NCBI RefSeq assembly: GCF_000471905.2
Contig: NW_006494865.1
Coordinates: forward strand, 1,278,856 to 1,342,855
DNA from: Amborella trichopoda
Taxonomy: Eukaryota > Streptophyta > Magnoliopsida > Amborellales > Amborellaceae
Direction of reading: 5' to 3'
Length of the DNA stretch: 64,000 nucleotides
Of this stretch, positions 11,345 to 23,469 are shown in pieces (position 1 is the first letter of the stretch; each line of letters starts with the position of its first letter). The notes beneath the pieces are model-generated. The model saw only the letters and a list, made by a program, of their open reading frames with translations. It made no database searches and was not told where the DNA came from. Both the position numbers and the translations under genes were made by a program.

Positions 11345-14008
11345 TGGTTAGGTGCCTCGATCTCGGCTTCCTGATCTGGATGATCTGGTAGTGCGTATCT
11401 CGGGTTTCTAATGAACCTAGGATTTGAGATTGCTCTCTCGGAACCTTGCTCAAGAGCAAGGACGGGTATACCAAGCAATAAGAGAGGAATTTAGAGTGGG
11501 TTCGCGACTTACTCAGATTGTCTTGCGTGCGTGCCCTCTTAGATCACGAAGAAATCCCCTCAGTTGTTTGAGCTAGTTCGGAATTGCCTCCCTTGACCTA
11601 CAATCCTCTTGTTTTCTGCACAACACTTATATGGTTAATTTGCAAGACTAGTGGGTCAAAGAGACCCACCCTTGTCTTAGGCCAATGCACGTTCATATGA
11701 GAAAGTGATGAAGTGCAAAGTTCAATTAGAGATAGAAAAGAGAAGAGAACTTAACGGAGAGGAGAGACTAGCATGACGACGGGAAAGTTACCGACTCAGA
11801 GTGGTAGCAAGACAGGCATGGTTCACAAGACCAACACGGCGATACTATTACTCGAAACCGAGGTCGATATGGCAGTGCTTGGCTAAGTCTACCCTCAGCC
11901 AAGTGAGAAGAGGAAAGAATGAAAAGAAGATAGTGAGACGGTAGTGGGAGGAAGAACTCAAATGACAAAGGGCATCGCCGTTGGCAACACAAGGAGGCAA
12001 CACGTCCCTTGCGGATGGCGATAACTCCGGACGAGGTACACAACGATTACCTCTCGTAGGTCATGTGGCAATTATATCTCATGATGAGTGTGACGATGGG
12101 CGCAAAGAGGCATGGAAGGAGCCTGCGCTCGGTGATGAGTATTGCTTCGACCCATTTACGGATGACGATGAATGAAGAGAGGTGTGGAAGGAGCCTGCAC
12201 ATGGCGACAAGGATTGTTGCGACCTTTTACAGATGACGATAGACATCACTACTTGCAATAGTCACGCGATGGGGTGAAGCCCTAGCATACAGAAATAGGC
12301 ATCGCTACCCGTGTTCCTTGCTGAGATGCCGAGGATACGCTTGTGTATGACGATGAGCAACGCCGTCTGTAGGCCTCGCTAGAGAGAGAGAACAAAAGAG
12401 AAAGAGGTTCACGCATGGGGCTGGCATCGCCATGCATGACTTGTGAGACTACGAGAGAGGTATGCACGACATTGCCACTGTCATGCATGACCTCTGAAGA
12501 GAGCTCAGACAGAGAAGTGGAAGAAGAAAGAGAGAAAGAGAGAGAAGGGGAGAGGAAAGAAAGGAAAAAGAAGAGAGAGAAGGTTTACCTTGAGCCTAAG
12601 GGTACCAGTCTAAAATTTTCTCTCACCTACTCTGTCTCCAAACGTGACCCAACAGTAAGAAGAAAGAGAAACTGTATTAAGTAAAAACTCTCTCTTTTGT
12701 GATAGGTTGAGTCATCTGGTGAGTACAATGATGGTACGTATATATAGAAGTGCCCCCAAACATGGGTGGATGATCAAAAGCAACCCTAATTGCTGGAAAG
12801 TATGATTAAATTGAATTAAAATAAATTAGAAAATATGGGGAAAAATGACAGATTTGCCCCTTCCTAATAATTTGTGGAATTCCAGAACAGTCCCTGTGTT
12901 GCCCTAGAACTTGTGTCATCTTGCATGGATGATCCAGGGTCATTTTGATGCCCGGTGGATCGAAAGATGACTGTTTTATTGTAGGGATCGGCATGGCGAT
13001 CAATTTGATACCACCTTCGAGCCATGGATCGTGTTTTTAATGCACGATCATGTTACTTGAAATTTGAATGGTTCTTGAAACTTCGGATAGATAATGTGCT
13101 CGTTCTTTGAAGTTTTTCTATGATTTCTTCGATGGATCACACTAAGCATGACATTACGATTGCAGGACAATAAACACAGCTCAATTTTGTGCGCAAACGA
13201 AGGTTTTGCAACTTTGGAGTTTTGGCCAGAATCTGAAATTTCAACGATGGAATTTGTTGAAGATTCGTTGACTTCATGTGCAGAATCTGACCGTTCATCA
13301 TGTACGGGGTTCTTGTCAGAGATGGCTCGAGACCTTATGCATGCAATGGAATAAGTCTCGCATCGATTGGGATCGCGAACGGCGAGATTCTGTCACTCGA
13401 GCGAGGCATGACGCTGCTGAATTTGCTGCACTTTCTTCACGGATCAACAACTTTTCTCTAGTTTTTCTTCGTGCTCGGGAATCGTCACGGGGCGTGCCAC
13501 ATATCGAATCGATCGTCTTGATGCGATGAACATGCTCACCAAATTGGAACATGATCCAAATTGAGACGGGTGAGATATGAGCATCAAAAATAACTATTCG
13601 TGACTGTCCCTTCAATGGTGTGGAGTTGCAGGGGCTGCATAAGAATAGTGTGCGACACCTCTTGTTTCATTCTTTTACCTATAAAGTTTTTCTAGAGCAT
13701 CTGTTTAAGCTGAAATTTGACCCCCTAGGGGTTTTCAACAATGCCGGATGCAATGGTGGTGGTCCATAGCAAGTTGAGGCACCAATACTATAGCTTTAGT
13801 TATAGGGTTTGTTTCAAGCTATTAGAGGCCGATTCTGTAGAACTGTTTCTCAGTCTGCATTGCCTTAGACATATCAGAATGAGATAAAACTTGGCAGGAG
13901 ACTTTTGAGAGACCTCATGAAGATCTATTATGAGACTGACGGAACTTCCACTATTTGCTAGGCCTTCATTGAGCGCGGGCCCATGTTGATGAAAAATATC
14001 TTCCAACA
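11345..14008 (-). mobile_element. 3' LTR of element 1
   Basis: It runs on the plus strand from TGGTTAGGTGCC to CTTCCAACA, giving TG...CA termini on the element strand. The order matches the LTR at 25383: terminal block, a cggcaa/gatgacga repeat area (11950-12500), a GA tract (12500-12600), a TATA box near 12740, then a conserved U3 half. Noncoding. Confidence 0.85.
12739..12746 (-). promoter_or_regulatory. TATA box of the element 1 LTR promoter (3' copy)
   Basis: Reads CTATATATAC on the minus strand. The equivalent position in the 5' LTR (26780-26791) also holds a TATATATATATA run. Downstream on the transcript strand comes a polypyrimidine-rich leader (the GA tract at 12500-12600 on the plus strand). 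Confidence 0.6.
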
Positions 14009-14025
14009 GCATGCCCCATCAAATG
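14009..14025 (-). other. Polypurine tract region of element 1
   Basis: On the minus strand, TTTGATGGGGCATGC abuts the LTR start (TGTTGG). The same GATGGGGCA core abuts the LTRs at 2236 and 30144 and would prime plus-strand DNA synthesis. Confidence 0.6.
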
Positions 14026-15468
14026 TTGTGCTTTGAGAGAATCAAGAAGTGCAATCATTCAGGAAGTTTTAAGGATCTTGTTGAAGTCCTCACGCTCTAG
14101 GGACTATTTGTGATTTTGAAGTGTGAGGCCTTTTTAGGGACCTCCTTGAAAAGAACCTGAAGGCCAATGCTATGAACCTTTGGTCGGCATTGTTCGCTGC
14201 TACACTAAGTTTAATTTTGATGCTCTGGGTATCTCTTTAGGTCCCATCTAGTGGGGTCCAGTAGGGGGCTTCTAACTTGACCAAAACTCTAGGCCCATGT
14301 AGACTAGGGGATCCCATCTAGTGAGGTCAATTAGGGGGCTTCTGACCTGCCCAAAACTTTGGGCCCATGTAGGTTAGGGGATTTTGGCAATGCATACCCT
14401 GAAGCCTGTGGCAGGTTAGACCCTAACTTCGTCAGTTTCGTGCCTTTATGATGGTCTTTAGAATTTTGGAGGGATCTTTTGGTCATCGTCCTCACCCTCA
14501 CCCTCAAGGACTCTTGTTAGTATTGATGTTGAAACTTGAGAGATCTTATGAGGCTCTCACTCCCTGATGAGCCAATTTGATGTTTGGGAGATCTTTACCA
14601 CTCTCATTCCCTGGCGAGCCATGTCGTTTGAAAATTGAGTGTCGGCTGAGGTTTTGGAAGTGCGCCAACGTGTCAGTCCAAGCACCCTTTCATGGGTTTT
14701 CACTTGAATTGGGGAAGTGGCATCGTAAAGACAATTTTAACTAACTTCTGTCATTCTTGGGCTCTTTTACCCATGACCTTGCAGTCATGTCCACCTTTTC
14801 ATCCGTTTTTGCCCATGGTGCCCTTTTGGGGTTTTCACCATTCCTGGGTTTCGTTTTCCACATAACTCTTTTACTCTTTAATGACCATGCCTGCCCGTCA
14901 TTTTTACTCATGGCATTCCCATGTCCGGGTGTACACCATGCCCATTTTTTTTCAAGAAGGCGTGTTTAGGGTCGTGCCTTCGAGACCTATGTGAAGCCTT
15001 TAACGTCATGTGGTCGCTATAGTTTAGGGTCATACAGCTGGACCATAGTGGTGATGAATGACAATTTGTAGAGGCCGTAGAGTGGACTTGGTGATGACTT
15101 TGACTCACTTGGGAATATGGCATGCAGTCCTGTGAAGAGTTGAATGATGTAGGAATGTTGGGTGAAAAGTGGAGACCCACTAACTGGCGACGAGTATGAT
15201 TTGCAAGATGGCTTGTTGTTTTGTGAGCATGGGTAAGACTCACTGAGGAATGCTGAAAGATGGTAATGATGGTGAAGGTGGTGCACACACACGAATGGGC
15301 TGGCTAGGGAAGGCGTGCAGGAGGATGCACGTAAAGGACGAGTGCACATATGTGGACTCAATGAGTAGGGAATGGAGGTGGTGTGTGCACATGGTTGGTT
15401 TGGTTAGGGAAGACATGCATGAAGTTGCACGTAAAGGGAGTGTGCGTGTTTGGGAGGGTGTCTTTAAG
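14026..15468. other. Element 1 internal noncoding region next to the 3' LTR
   Basis: No gene is visible. It contains a duplicated block of about 115 bp ('tcccatctagtg(g/a)ggtc...agggggcttctgacc...gcccatgtag', near 14240 and 14310). It also holds the family blocks 'ttttacccatgacct' and 'tgcccttttggggttttcacc' shared with 3840-4010, 6280-6450 and 31150-31340. Open frames of up to 126 codons on the minus strand (14908-15361) are compositionally odd and not conserved in the other copies. Confidence 0.55.
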
Positions 15469-16830
15469 GTCATGCCTCCTGAACCTAGGCAAAACAGTTT
15501 AACATCATGCGGTCAGGACGTTCACTATGGTTTAAGGTCATATAGCTTCGACCGTGGTTACGAAGTTTAAAGTCATGCAACTAGGACCGTGTAGTTTAAG
15601 GTCATGCAATAGACCTCCGCTATAGTTTTAAGTCATATAGTTCGAAACGTGGTTGTCCAGTTTAAGGTCATGCAGCATGGACCAAGGCTATACAGTTTTA
15701 AGGTCATGTAGCATGGACCAATGTGTGGGTCATCATGTAGGTAAAGCTACATGAGGGATAGGTTGTGGATAGCGATCTGACGCCCTAAGGATAAATATAG
15801 TTAAGGCTTATACACAAGCAGAGAGGTTTAGATAGAGATGGTGGCATTGGAGGAGTGGCTGATGGAAGAGACTTCACTGGGAATTTGGAGGGCCAGTGTA
15901 ACTTCACGGGGATAATGAGTAATGGTGCATATGTAACTCTGGTAAGAATGACAGGCTAGAGAATAGATGAACCTCATGCGGGAAGGGCTAAAAAAAGCCC
16001 TAACTCCTTGGGGATAGTGGGTTGCAGTAGGATGTGACTCTCACTAGAGTGTTGGTGCGAAACAAACCCATTGGGGGTTAAAGGGGTAGGTACAACTCTT
16101 GCATACATCTAACACCACTGGGGATGTTGATGAAATACCCTTTTAGAGAAGAGGTTGTCCATCTCTCGGTTGGAGTCGTGCGTATGGACCATTTATCACG
16201 CGGTGCGTTACAATTTTAGCTTGTAGCTCAGACCGTGGCTACACAGTTTATAGTCATGCGGATAAGACCATGCAGTTTAAGGTCATCCTACTAGACCTTC
16301 TCTACAGTTTAAGGTCATGAAGTTTGGACCATGGTGCTAAGCCTTTTAAGGCCATGTGGTCAAGACGTGCACTATGGTCTAAGGTCACACAGCTGGACCA
16401 TGGTCGTACAGTTTGGAGTCGTGAGATAAGGAATATGCAGTTTAAAATCGTGCAACTAGACCACCGCTACAGTTTAAGGTTATATAGTTTGAACAATGCA
16501 GTTTAGGGTTGTGCATCTGGACCACCACTACAGTTTAAGGTCATATAGTTTGGACCATGCAGTTTAGGGTCGTGCATCTGGACCACTGCTACATTTTAAG
16601 GTCGTATAGTTTAGGCCATACCGTTTAAGGTCATGAATCCGGACTACCACTACAATTTAAGGTCATATAGTTTGGACCATGCAATTTAGGGTCACGCATC
16701 TGGCCCATTACTATAGTTTAAGGTCATATAGTTTGGACCATGCATTTTAGGGTCATGCATCTGGACCACCACTACAGTTTAAGGTCATAGAGTTTGGACC
16801 ATGCAGTTTAGGGTCGTGCATCTGGACCAT
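15469..16830. repeat. 'gtttaaggtcatgca...tggacca' tandem array of element 1
   Basis: Many units contain gtttaaggtcat, a short spacer and ttggaccatgcag. From 16470 to 16830 they form a regular 61-bp higher-order repeat (a 'gtttaaggtcatatag' half plus a 'cagtttagggtcgtgcatc' half). A non-repeat gap lies at about 15740-16190. Each half contains an imperfect inverted repeat (ggtc...gacc). The region lies upstream of the PMD promoter. Noncoding. Confidence 0.85.
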
Positions 16831-17312
16831 TTGTCGTGGTGAGGGAATGTAACTCCATGGGGAATAGAGTCATTATCGGATACTGGACTCTCGGGTTGTG
16901 ATGTAAGGCATGAGCTTCCTGAGGGTGCAGGATGATGGTCCGGGTGGAAGTGACATGGCATGCACGTGACACTAAGTGTTGGATAATGCACACGGAATTA
17001 GGCCTAGGTGATGTGTTAATGGCGTTAAGGCCCTTGGTGAAGCGCATGGCAATAGCCCTTGGTGAAACGTGTGACGAAGATCTCTTGATGAGGTCCGTGG
17101 CGATAGTCTCCTGATGAAGGGCTCGGTGATGGTCTTGACGAGGTGTGCGGTGATAGCCTCTTGAGAAGCATGTCACGATGGGGTGAAGCACGCATTGATG
17201 ACTCTTTCTGGTCTCAAGCTTGACCTGCCCCGACCTGGTCCTATTACCTTCAAGAGCTGGGAACTGGAGCGTCATTTCATGTTTGTGGAGGATGGTTTAC
17301 GACATTGCTAGG

Positions 17313-17320
17313 TATAAAAG
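17313..17320 (+). promoter_or_regulatory. TATA box of the PMD gene in element 1
   Basis: TATAAAAG is followed 23 bp later by 'ttcactgttctatcgaaggctaaa'-like sequence. Element 2 has TATATAAG followed by a closely similar block at 33304. The match extends upstream ('gacc...ccggtcct/cctggtcct'). Conservation in two copies, and the start of PMD coding about 1 kb downstream on the same strand, support an internal promoter separate from the LTR. Confidence 0.65.
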
Positions 17321-18352
17321 GTGGAAAACCCCATTCACTGTTCTATCGAAGGCTAAATAGTTGAAGAGTTTTTGAGAGAGAGAGAGAGCCAAAGCTTCTG
17401 GCAAGGGATTTTCGACAAGAACTTTCCAGCCAGAATTTGCAGAGACAGGTGATTAGGGGATTTTTTGGTGAGCTTCAGGAGGTCGCAAAGCTTCATGTTG
17501 TGATTGCAAACATTTTTGGGGAGTGCCGAGGCTCTCTGTGGGGAAAGCAGGGCTTCTCAGGGCCTTAGCAGGTTTTGGCAGAGGTGCCCTGCCAGAGTTC
17601 GAGTGCTCCTCTGATCACTCCACTGCTGAAGAGGAGGTTGCAGAGAGCATAGGGGCTCTTGTTAGTCTTCTGGCTATCGAGGGTGAAGAAGAAGGATCTG
17701 CATTGAGGTAACCAGAAAATCAATGGAATTCCGATGAGTTTTGTGGTGCTTTGCTGGAGTGGGAAAACCAGGGAGGACGGAAAACCTGCAAGGCTACAGA
17801 GAAGTCTTCTGGGGATTTTCGGTTGTTTCAACGATATTTCAGTAATGAGTGAAAGGTGGGGCAGGGTTTATTTTTGATGGGACAGGAGTGAATTCCCGAC
17901 GAAGAGGGAAACACCGGTGAGAACCTGAAGGGTTGTGGGACCGTAACGGTCGAAGAGATGATAACGGCAAACAGTAGCCCTCCTCATGCTCGGTGACATG
18001 CCACGCTGCAAGTGTCAGGCGACATGCCCACATTTCGGAGGACGCAAGTGTGGCGCATGTTGATAGCTGAACCAAAAGCATTAATATGCCTTAATCATGG
18101 GGCGACTATAGCCTTCCGTTGGCTACGAGACTGCAACATCCTTTCAGTGGCCAGATGGCAATAGTCCTGCCCTTAGCTACGAGACGGTGATACCATCTCA
18201 GTGGGCGAATGATGATAGTTCTCTCCTTGGCTGTTAGACAGCGGTACCTTGCCAGTCATTACACCCAGAGGGCCCAGCTAGTGATATGCCATTTGTGAGC
18301 GCAGTCTCTTTGTCACCGCCTAACATCTTCTGTCAGTAAGGCTTTTGATCTA
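17321..18352 (+). other. PMD leader region of element 1
   Basis: About 1 kb lies between the TATA box and the PMD start. It holds a GA run (17375), a 62-codon open frame at 17523-17711 and a 54-57-bp tandem repeat (18100-18265). The corresponding region of element 2 (33312-34260) is similar at its start but carries a different tandem array. I cannot show whether the leader contains an intron. Confidence 0.45.
18100..18265. repeat. Three-copy 54-57-bp tandem repeat upstream of PMD
   Basis: Units share 'gactatag/gcaatagtc', 'ttggctacgaga' and 'catctcagtgggc'. They occupy the same relative position as the 'cagccggcgctagg' arrays of elements 2 and 3. Confidence 0.65.
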
Positions 18353-19320
18353 ATGACCGAGTCTTTTGGTGCCATTCCGGATGTGAGGAATCTCCCACGA
18401 GAAGGGGAGTTTGGTACTGATGAGTTCACAGGGAAATGTTTGGTGAGAGGTGAGCCAATCTGGCTTACCAAGGCGTTATGTGAACCAAGGTGGCCCTTGA
18501 GCATCACCTTCGTGAGCGACCCCATCCTGTTACTGACAAGGGACGATAATGATGGCAATGTGAGTGTGGAAGAAGGGGTAGGCTTTCTGCATTGCTTGCA
18601 CCGAAACATAGCCTCTAATGCGATCTTACCAACTCTTGGCAAGCAGATGGAAGAAACCCCGAGCATGAAATGGTCTTCTTCTGGCCTGCGAGTACAAGGA
18701 GAGCACCGATACCTAAAGGGGTACTGCTCATGGACCATAAAGGTGCTGAGGCGTTTCAGGAATACATTAAGACAAGCCTCTTTGCCGGCTACCCTTCAGT
18801 GCTCGACGGGCTACTACGACAGTTGCTCCAACACGGTCAAAGTTTTGTAGGAAACTTGGAGCCATGTTAGTAACACATGGGTACTTGGTCATGGGGAGGC
18901 AAGGATATCATTGATGGACTTGCACTTCATCGGTGAGCTGCCGCTCCTCGATATTATGTATGACGCGTTTGTTCCCCCAAACTATGTCATTTTTGGAGGG
19001 GAGAAGATAAGTAAAGTAGTCCCGCCGCTGGGCTTCAAGAGTTGTTTTTGATCTACCAGCGACTCTATGATGAGCCCAAAAGTGAGCGACTAACCTTCGC
19101 CAAATTGGTCATGTTCTTCTATGGCAACTATGTAGATGAAGCTGGTCCATCACTGAGAAAAGGAGAGAAAGAAACCCCACTAGTCTTCAAGTTGCGGAAA
19201 GAGAACAACCATATCTTCTTGGCGGCTTATTTGGTACTCTTTCTATGCAAATTTTTCCTACTGGGAGGAGCAGACGTCATTCGTCTCGACACTTTCTACA
19301 CAACCTATGACATGGCATGA
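18353..19320 (+). pseudogene. Plant mobile domain (aminotransferase-like) protein, truncated copy 1
   Basis: The N-terminal half of the PMD protein starts at ATG 18353 and aligns block by block with the copies at 34261 and 53943: GEFGTDEFTG, RGEPIWLT, LHCLHRNIAS, LPTLGKQM and EHRYLKGYCSWT. An in-frame stop lies at about 18850. The same frame then gives ETWSHVSNTW, MDLHFIGELPLL and MYDAFVPPN, followed by frameshifts and a last block (LAAYLVLFLCKFFL, LDTFYTTYDMA). The IGGLPL...MYDEFVP core is typical of plant PMD proteins. Sequence ends at 19320, where the other copies continue for about 2 kb, so a deletion removed the C-terminal part. PMD proteins of the MAIN/MAIL type act in the nucleus in genome stability and silencing. 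The role here is unknown. Confidence 0.85.
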
Positions 19321-20239
19321 GGGAAGGCATCATTTTTCTTTCTATTATATTGCTTTCGCCCTTTCATAGTTTGAGACAAGAAAGAATAGCCCCACTCCTT
19401 GCTTCGTTTTGTGCAGCCTGTTGTGGCTCCAATGACCTCGAATGGGGGAGAAATTGCTTCCTCACCCCTTAGTGTCGATTAGACAGGGGCTCATAATTCA
19501 TGGTTCTCATGATCTGATGAGCCTGTTGGCTGTAAATGCTCCAGTCCGGGGAAACTTTGGCTTCAATTCGAGATTCATTAGATTTGAGCTCGTCATAAGT
19601 CTTAATCTCAGAAATAGACTCCTTTAAGTTCTTTGAAGCGACACGCATAACCTTCAACAGATTAAGGAGGCTACGCACCTCGCTTCTTAGCTCTGCCAAG
19701 GGGCCTTATTCTTGAGAGCCAGAGGGCTGACTCTTGTCCGCTTGTACTTCTTCGATAACCCTTGAGAAGTGTAAGACTTTCTGGCTGCCAGCGATCCCCT
19801 TGTTCAAGGAGGATGGAATTTGGAGTACCTTTCTTGGTGGTTGGTATGCGAGTTCTGCTTCTAGGAGAGCGACGAGGACATGCAGGACCTTCTGCTAGTC
19901 CGAGTATAGGTGAACCTTGGTGCTGGAAGGTCTACCTCTAGGGCTTCCTCAAGTTCAGGAGTTTTTTCTAGCACGCCTTTTTGTTTTAGCAAGTTAGAAG
20001 TAGAGAGGGAAGCCTCATCTTCGGAAGAGGACACCATGACCTCGGAGAGGTGACAAGGTATACTCAGGTGGATCGAAGTCAAAGGGAGGATCTTGCCCTA
20101 TCTTTCCTCTTCTTTGAACATCTCCATGATTGTTCGCCCCAGATCTTCAATGTCATCATGAGACAGAGGTCTTGTCTCACTATAGGCTTCCAATCATCTT
20201 CTTTTGATTTTTCTTGTGCTGAAAGGTCGGGGAAATAAT

Positions 20240-21002
20240 ACTTGGTGTCGGCATAGTGAGTCTCAGCTATAAGAAACGGTTTCTTATCAGCGTAGACCCT
20301 GTGCTATATTCCATCTCGACTGTAGTTGAAGCATTGGGAGAGCTTGGAAGGAACCAACCCTTGATCGTGAAGCCAAGGGTGACTAAGCAAGAGGTTGTAA
20401 GAGGTATCGATGTCGATTACATGGAACTGGGCATAATCATTGAGGTCACCGATCTTTAAAAGAAGGTGCACTGTGCCGGCTTGCTTTTCTCCTGATTGGT
20501 TGTTGCACAGTGATGTGGGTAGGAGTGAGGTCGTCAGACCCTATTCCCAATCAGGTGAGGATCCTTCTTGGAATCAGGTTAACTACTGATCCTACATCTA
20601 GTATGATCTGTTGATAGCGCAGGCGTGAAGCTCATCATTCACAAAGAGGGGGTGATTGTGAAATTTACCTCCCAATTGAAGGTCTTCTTTGGAAAAGGAG
20701 ATTGTCAAGCATCCACTTAGAATGGCAGGGTCAAGCTTTATGGGCCCCACTTCAGTCTCGTACACATCTGGGTTAGAAATAACTTGGATCAAAGCCATAC
20801 GAAAGTCCTTAGACAGCAGGAGGGCATCATAGATAATTAGAAGGGATGAAAGCTTTCTCAAATGCCCAATTACATCGTATTTCACTTTATCCTCATTAGT
20901 TTTCTGTGTTCCTGATCCAGTCACTGGTGTAGGTGGAAGGGTAGGCTTAGGAACAGGCTTTGGTTGAGTTTTAGTTTGTGCCACTGGCTGACTTTGCTGC
21001 AC
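20240..21002 (-). pseudogene. pro: Retropepsin-type aspartic protease region, element 1
   Basis: The block KVKYDVIGHLRKLSSLLIIYDAL and the FSKEDLQLGGKFHNHPLFV segment lead into the active-site region. After a frameshift near 20600 this reads LDVGSVVNLIPRRILT, with the catalytic D retained but V in place of the usual S/T. A YNLLLSHPWLH-like segment follows (about 20370), the standard Tat motif after protease. Inactive as it stands. Confidence 0.7.
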
Positions 21003-22828
21003 AGTCGGTGTAGTCTAAGTTGGTGAAAAATTAATTGGGACATGTACGACGGATGTAGAGGTTTGAGGTTTAGTTTTAGGGAAAAGTGAAAGATAAGGAA
21101 ATTTGAGGACCCTGAGCTTTAGAGGTGTGGGCTATAGCTTCTTCCCTGATCTTAGGTTCATTTTCCTTGTGCTAGATGGTACTTCCATGATCTGCATCAT
21201 GTGGGAGGCTTCTTTAGAAGGAGAACTCGAGGATGACTCCGTTTTGGGTCGGGCTGCCAGGGCGTCAGCTGCTGTCAAGAAACCGGCTGCCTGGGACAAC
21301 ATCTCTCTGAGGCGCTTTTGCTGTGACATACTGAGGCTGGTGCCTCTAAGCTCTCTATTTAGAAATTCCATGTTTGGGCATTATCGAGCTGCACTTGAAG
21401 AAGAAATAGAAGAGGAGGGAGGAGAAGAAGGATAACGTTTCGAGCAGTGTTTTACGTCGTCGATGGAATTGGATGTTTGCACGGGGTATTTAAGGTGTTC
21501 TCTCGGGTGACCTTTGAGGGGTGCTTTTAACATTGTCGCCTATACTGGAGGAATCATGAGCTATTTGTGACTCAAGATGTCCGCCTGATTGGGCGAAAGG
21601 AGAAGGCGAGCTGCTCCTCGGATGAAGTCCTGCAAGGTTGGTAGTGGGGGGAGAGGCCTGAGAATATCTTCCTCGACTTGTGGCTAAGAAAAATGATTCC
21701 TTTGACGGGCTGACCTTGGTGCTCGTTGTCTCCTTCTGGATCCCTAAGGGGGTGTTTGGACCATTCTATTTAGCTGGTGAGTAGTCTTAGCTTGATGGAC
21801 TGCCTCATGTTTCAGGGATTTAAGCCTACTTCGCCCATGGTAGACTTCCCAAGGTTGAGAAGTCGAGGGCCTTAAAGGGTCTAGTGCATACTCCTGAGGA
21901 GCTTTTAGTGGGCTTTTCCTCTAATGGGGGCGATAGCCTAGAAGCGTTCTGGGAGGACGGCACAAACAATGTGGTCTAGTTGGACTTTCTATGCGACTAT
22001 AGCTTCGAACTCAGAGCACTCATTGAGTTCGTGGTCCCACACTTGGTGATATGAGCACTAGAGCTTTTTTGTGCCCTGGGCAAGATGCCTCGGCTGCCTG
22101 GTGGGCTTGGGAGTGACGAGACCCTACTAAAGCATTGCTTCGAAGAAGGTCCGCAGAGGGTCTTAGTCAGTATTTTACTGGGCTTGAGTCGGGAGGTCTT
22201 TTTGCACTGGCAGAGGAGGGACTTGTGGGTGTCCTACTGGGTTGCCTTGGACTTCCTGACACTGCTGCATCTTCTCAATTAAGACCTTATCAAAGCCAGT
22301 GCACTCGCTGATGTCGTGGCCTCGTATCTAGTGGATTGCGCACCAGAGGTTCTCAGTCCTTAGAGTTAGGAACTTAGGCTGCCTTGTCGGCTTCAGTGTG
22401 ACAAGTCCTTCTTCGAGCATTATGGAGAAAAATGCTTAGAGGATAGCGGTTGTGTTGTCAGCCTCTTGGATCGTGACTATGTGAGATGCCTCAGTTGCCC
22501 CGAATGCTTTCTTCAGCTCTTCAAGCTTTATCTAACCTTTGTTGATAAGGGCTTTGATAGTGTCGTTGAGATTATAGCAGTCGTAAGTGGGGTGGCCTAC
22601 TCTTCTATGATAGATGCAGTACCTCTCATTTGTCTCCTGCCCAACCGACTCTACAGTATTGGCCTCCGGCAGCTGGATCATGTTCTGTTCTAACAGCTGT
22701 CGGAGCAGTGCAGGAGTCCACTCCTTGTTGAATGGGTAAACCTTATTCTGGTGTTGGATCTAGAGGTCGTTTCACTTACTATTTTTAGGAAGCGGGACCT
22801 AATTGTAGAATTGCTTCTTGCCCCCGAC

Positions 22829-23469
22829 CTACGACATCTGTGCCTTGGAAAGGTCTAAGATTTGAGAAGCTGCACTTTTAGTGTCAGTGACGGTGACGGT
22901 TGTGCTTGTCACTGCCTTTTGATTGCGCTGACTATTGGAGGGTTGCTGATGAGGGCTGCCATGGTGCTTGAACAATCCCTCGATATGAACTGCTTTAGAG
23001 ATGAGCTCTGACATGGAGGGTGGATTGGATGCCTCGACATGCAGGGTGATCTCGAGAAGCTTGTTCCGTATGCAAGTCTGGACCGCTTCCTTCTCAGTCA
23101 TGAGAGTGGCATGAAAGGTTTCCAAATCTCTCCATCAAGCGATGAACTTGTCAACCTACTCACCAGGGTCTTGCATCTGGGTAAGAAGCTCGATGGTTTC
23201 CATGTTCCTTTGGACTACGTTGAAGCATTGGTAAAATAACTACTCCATTTCCTGCCACATGTGCACCGAGTTTGGAGGAAGCCGAGCATACCATTAGAAG
23301 GTTGGCCCTTCAAGAGTCTCAATGAACTGAAGGAGGATAAGTCGTCCGTCAGTCGCCGTCTCCCGACAGGCTGCTTGGAAGTGGGCAGTATGCTAGTGAG
23401 GGGACGTAGTACCATCGACCAGGGGGAGTATCCCTTTTTGGTAGTTTGGGGGAAATGACACCTGGTCAA
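22829..23469 (-). pseudogene. gag: Gag core domain, element 1
   Basis: Contains LEITLHVEASNPPSMSELI preceded by KEAVQTCIRN, matching the region at 61183-61551 (QTCLQNMRPEIALHVEASN) and 41058-41399. This is the C-terminal half of a Retrotrans_gag capsid fold. Split into two frames near 23170. Confidence 0.75.

Noticed and set aside
14026..18300. Possible RT/integrase remnants between the 3' LTR and PMD of element 1
   Set aside because: No YxDD, HHCC or DDE-like blocks in any minus-strand frame; the region is tandem repeats and spacer. A profile search would settle it.
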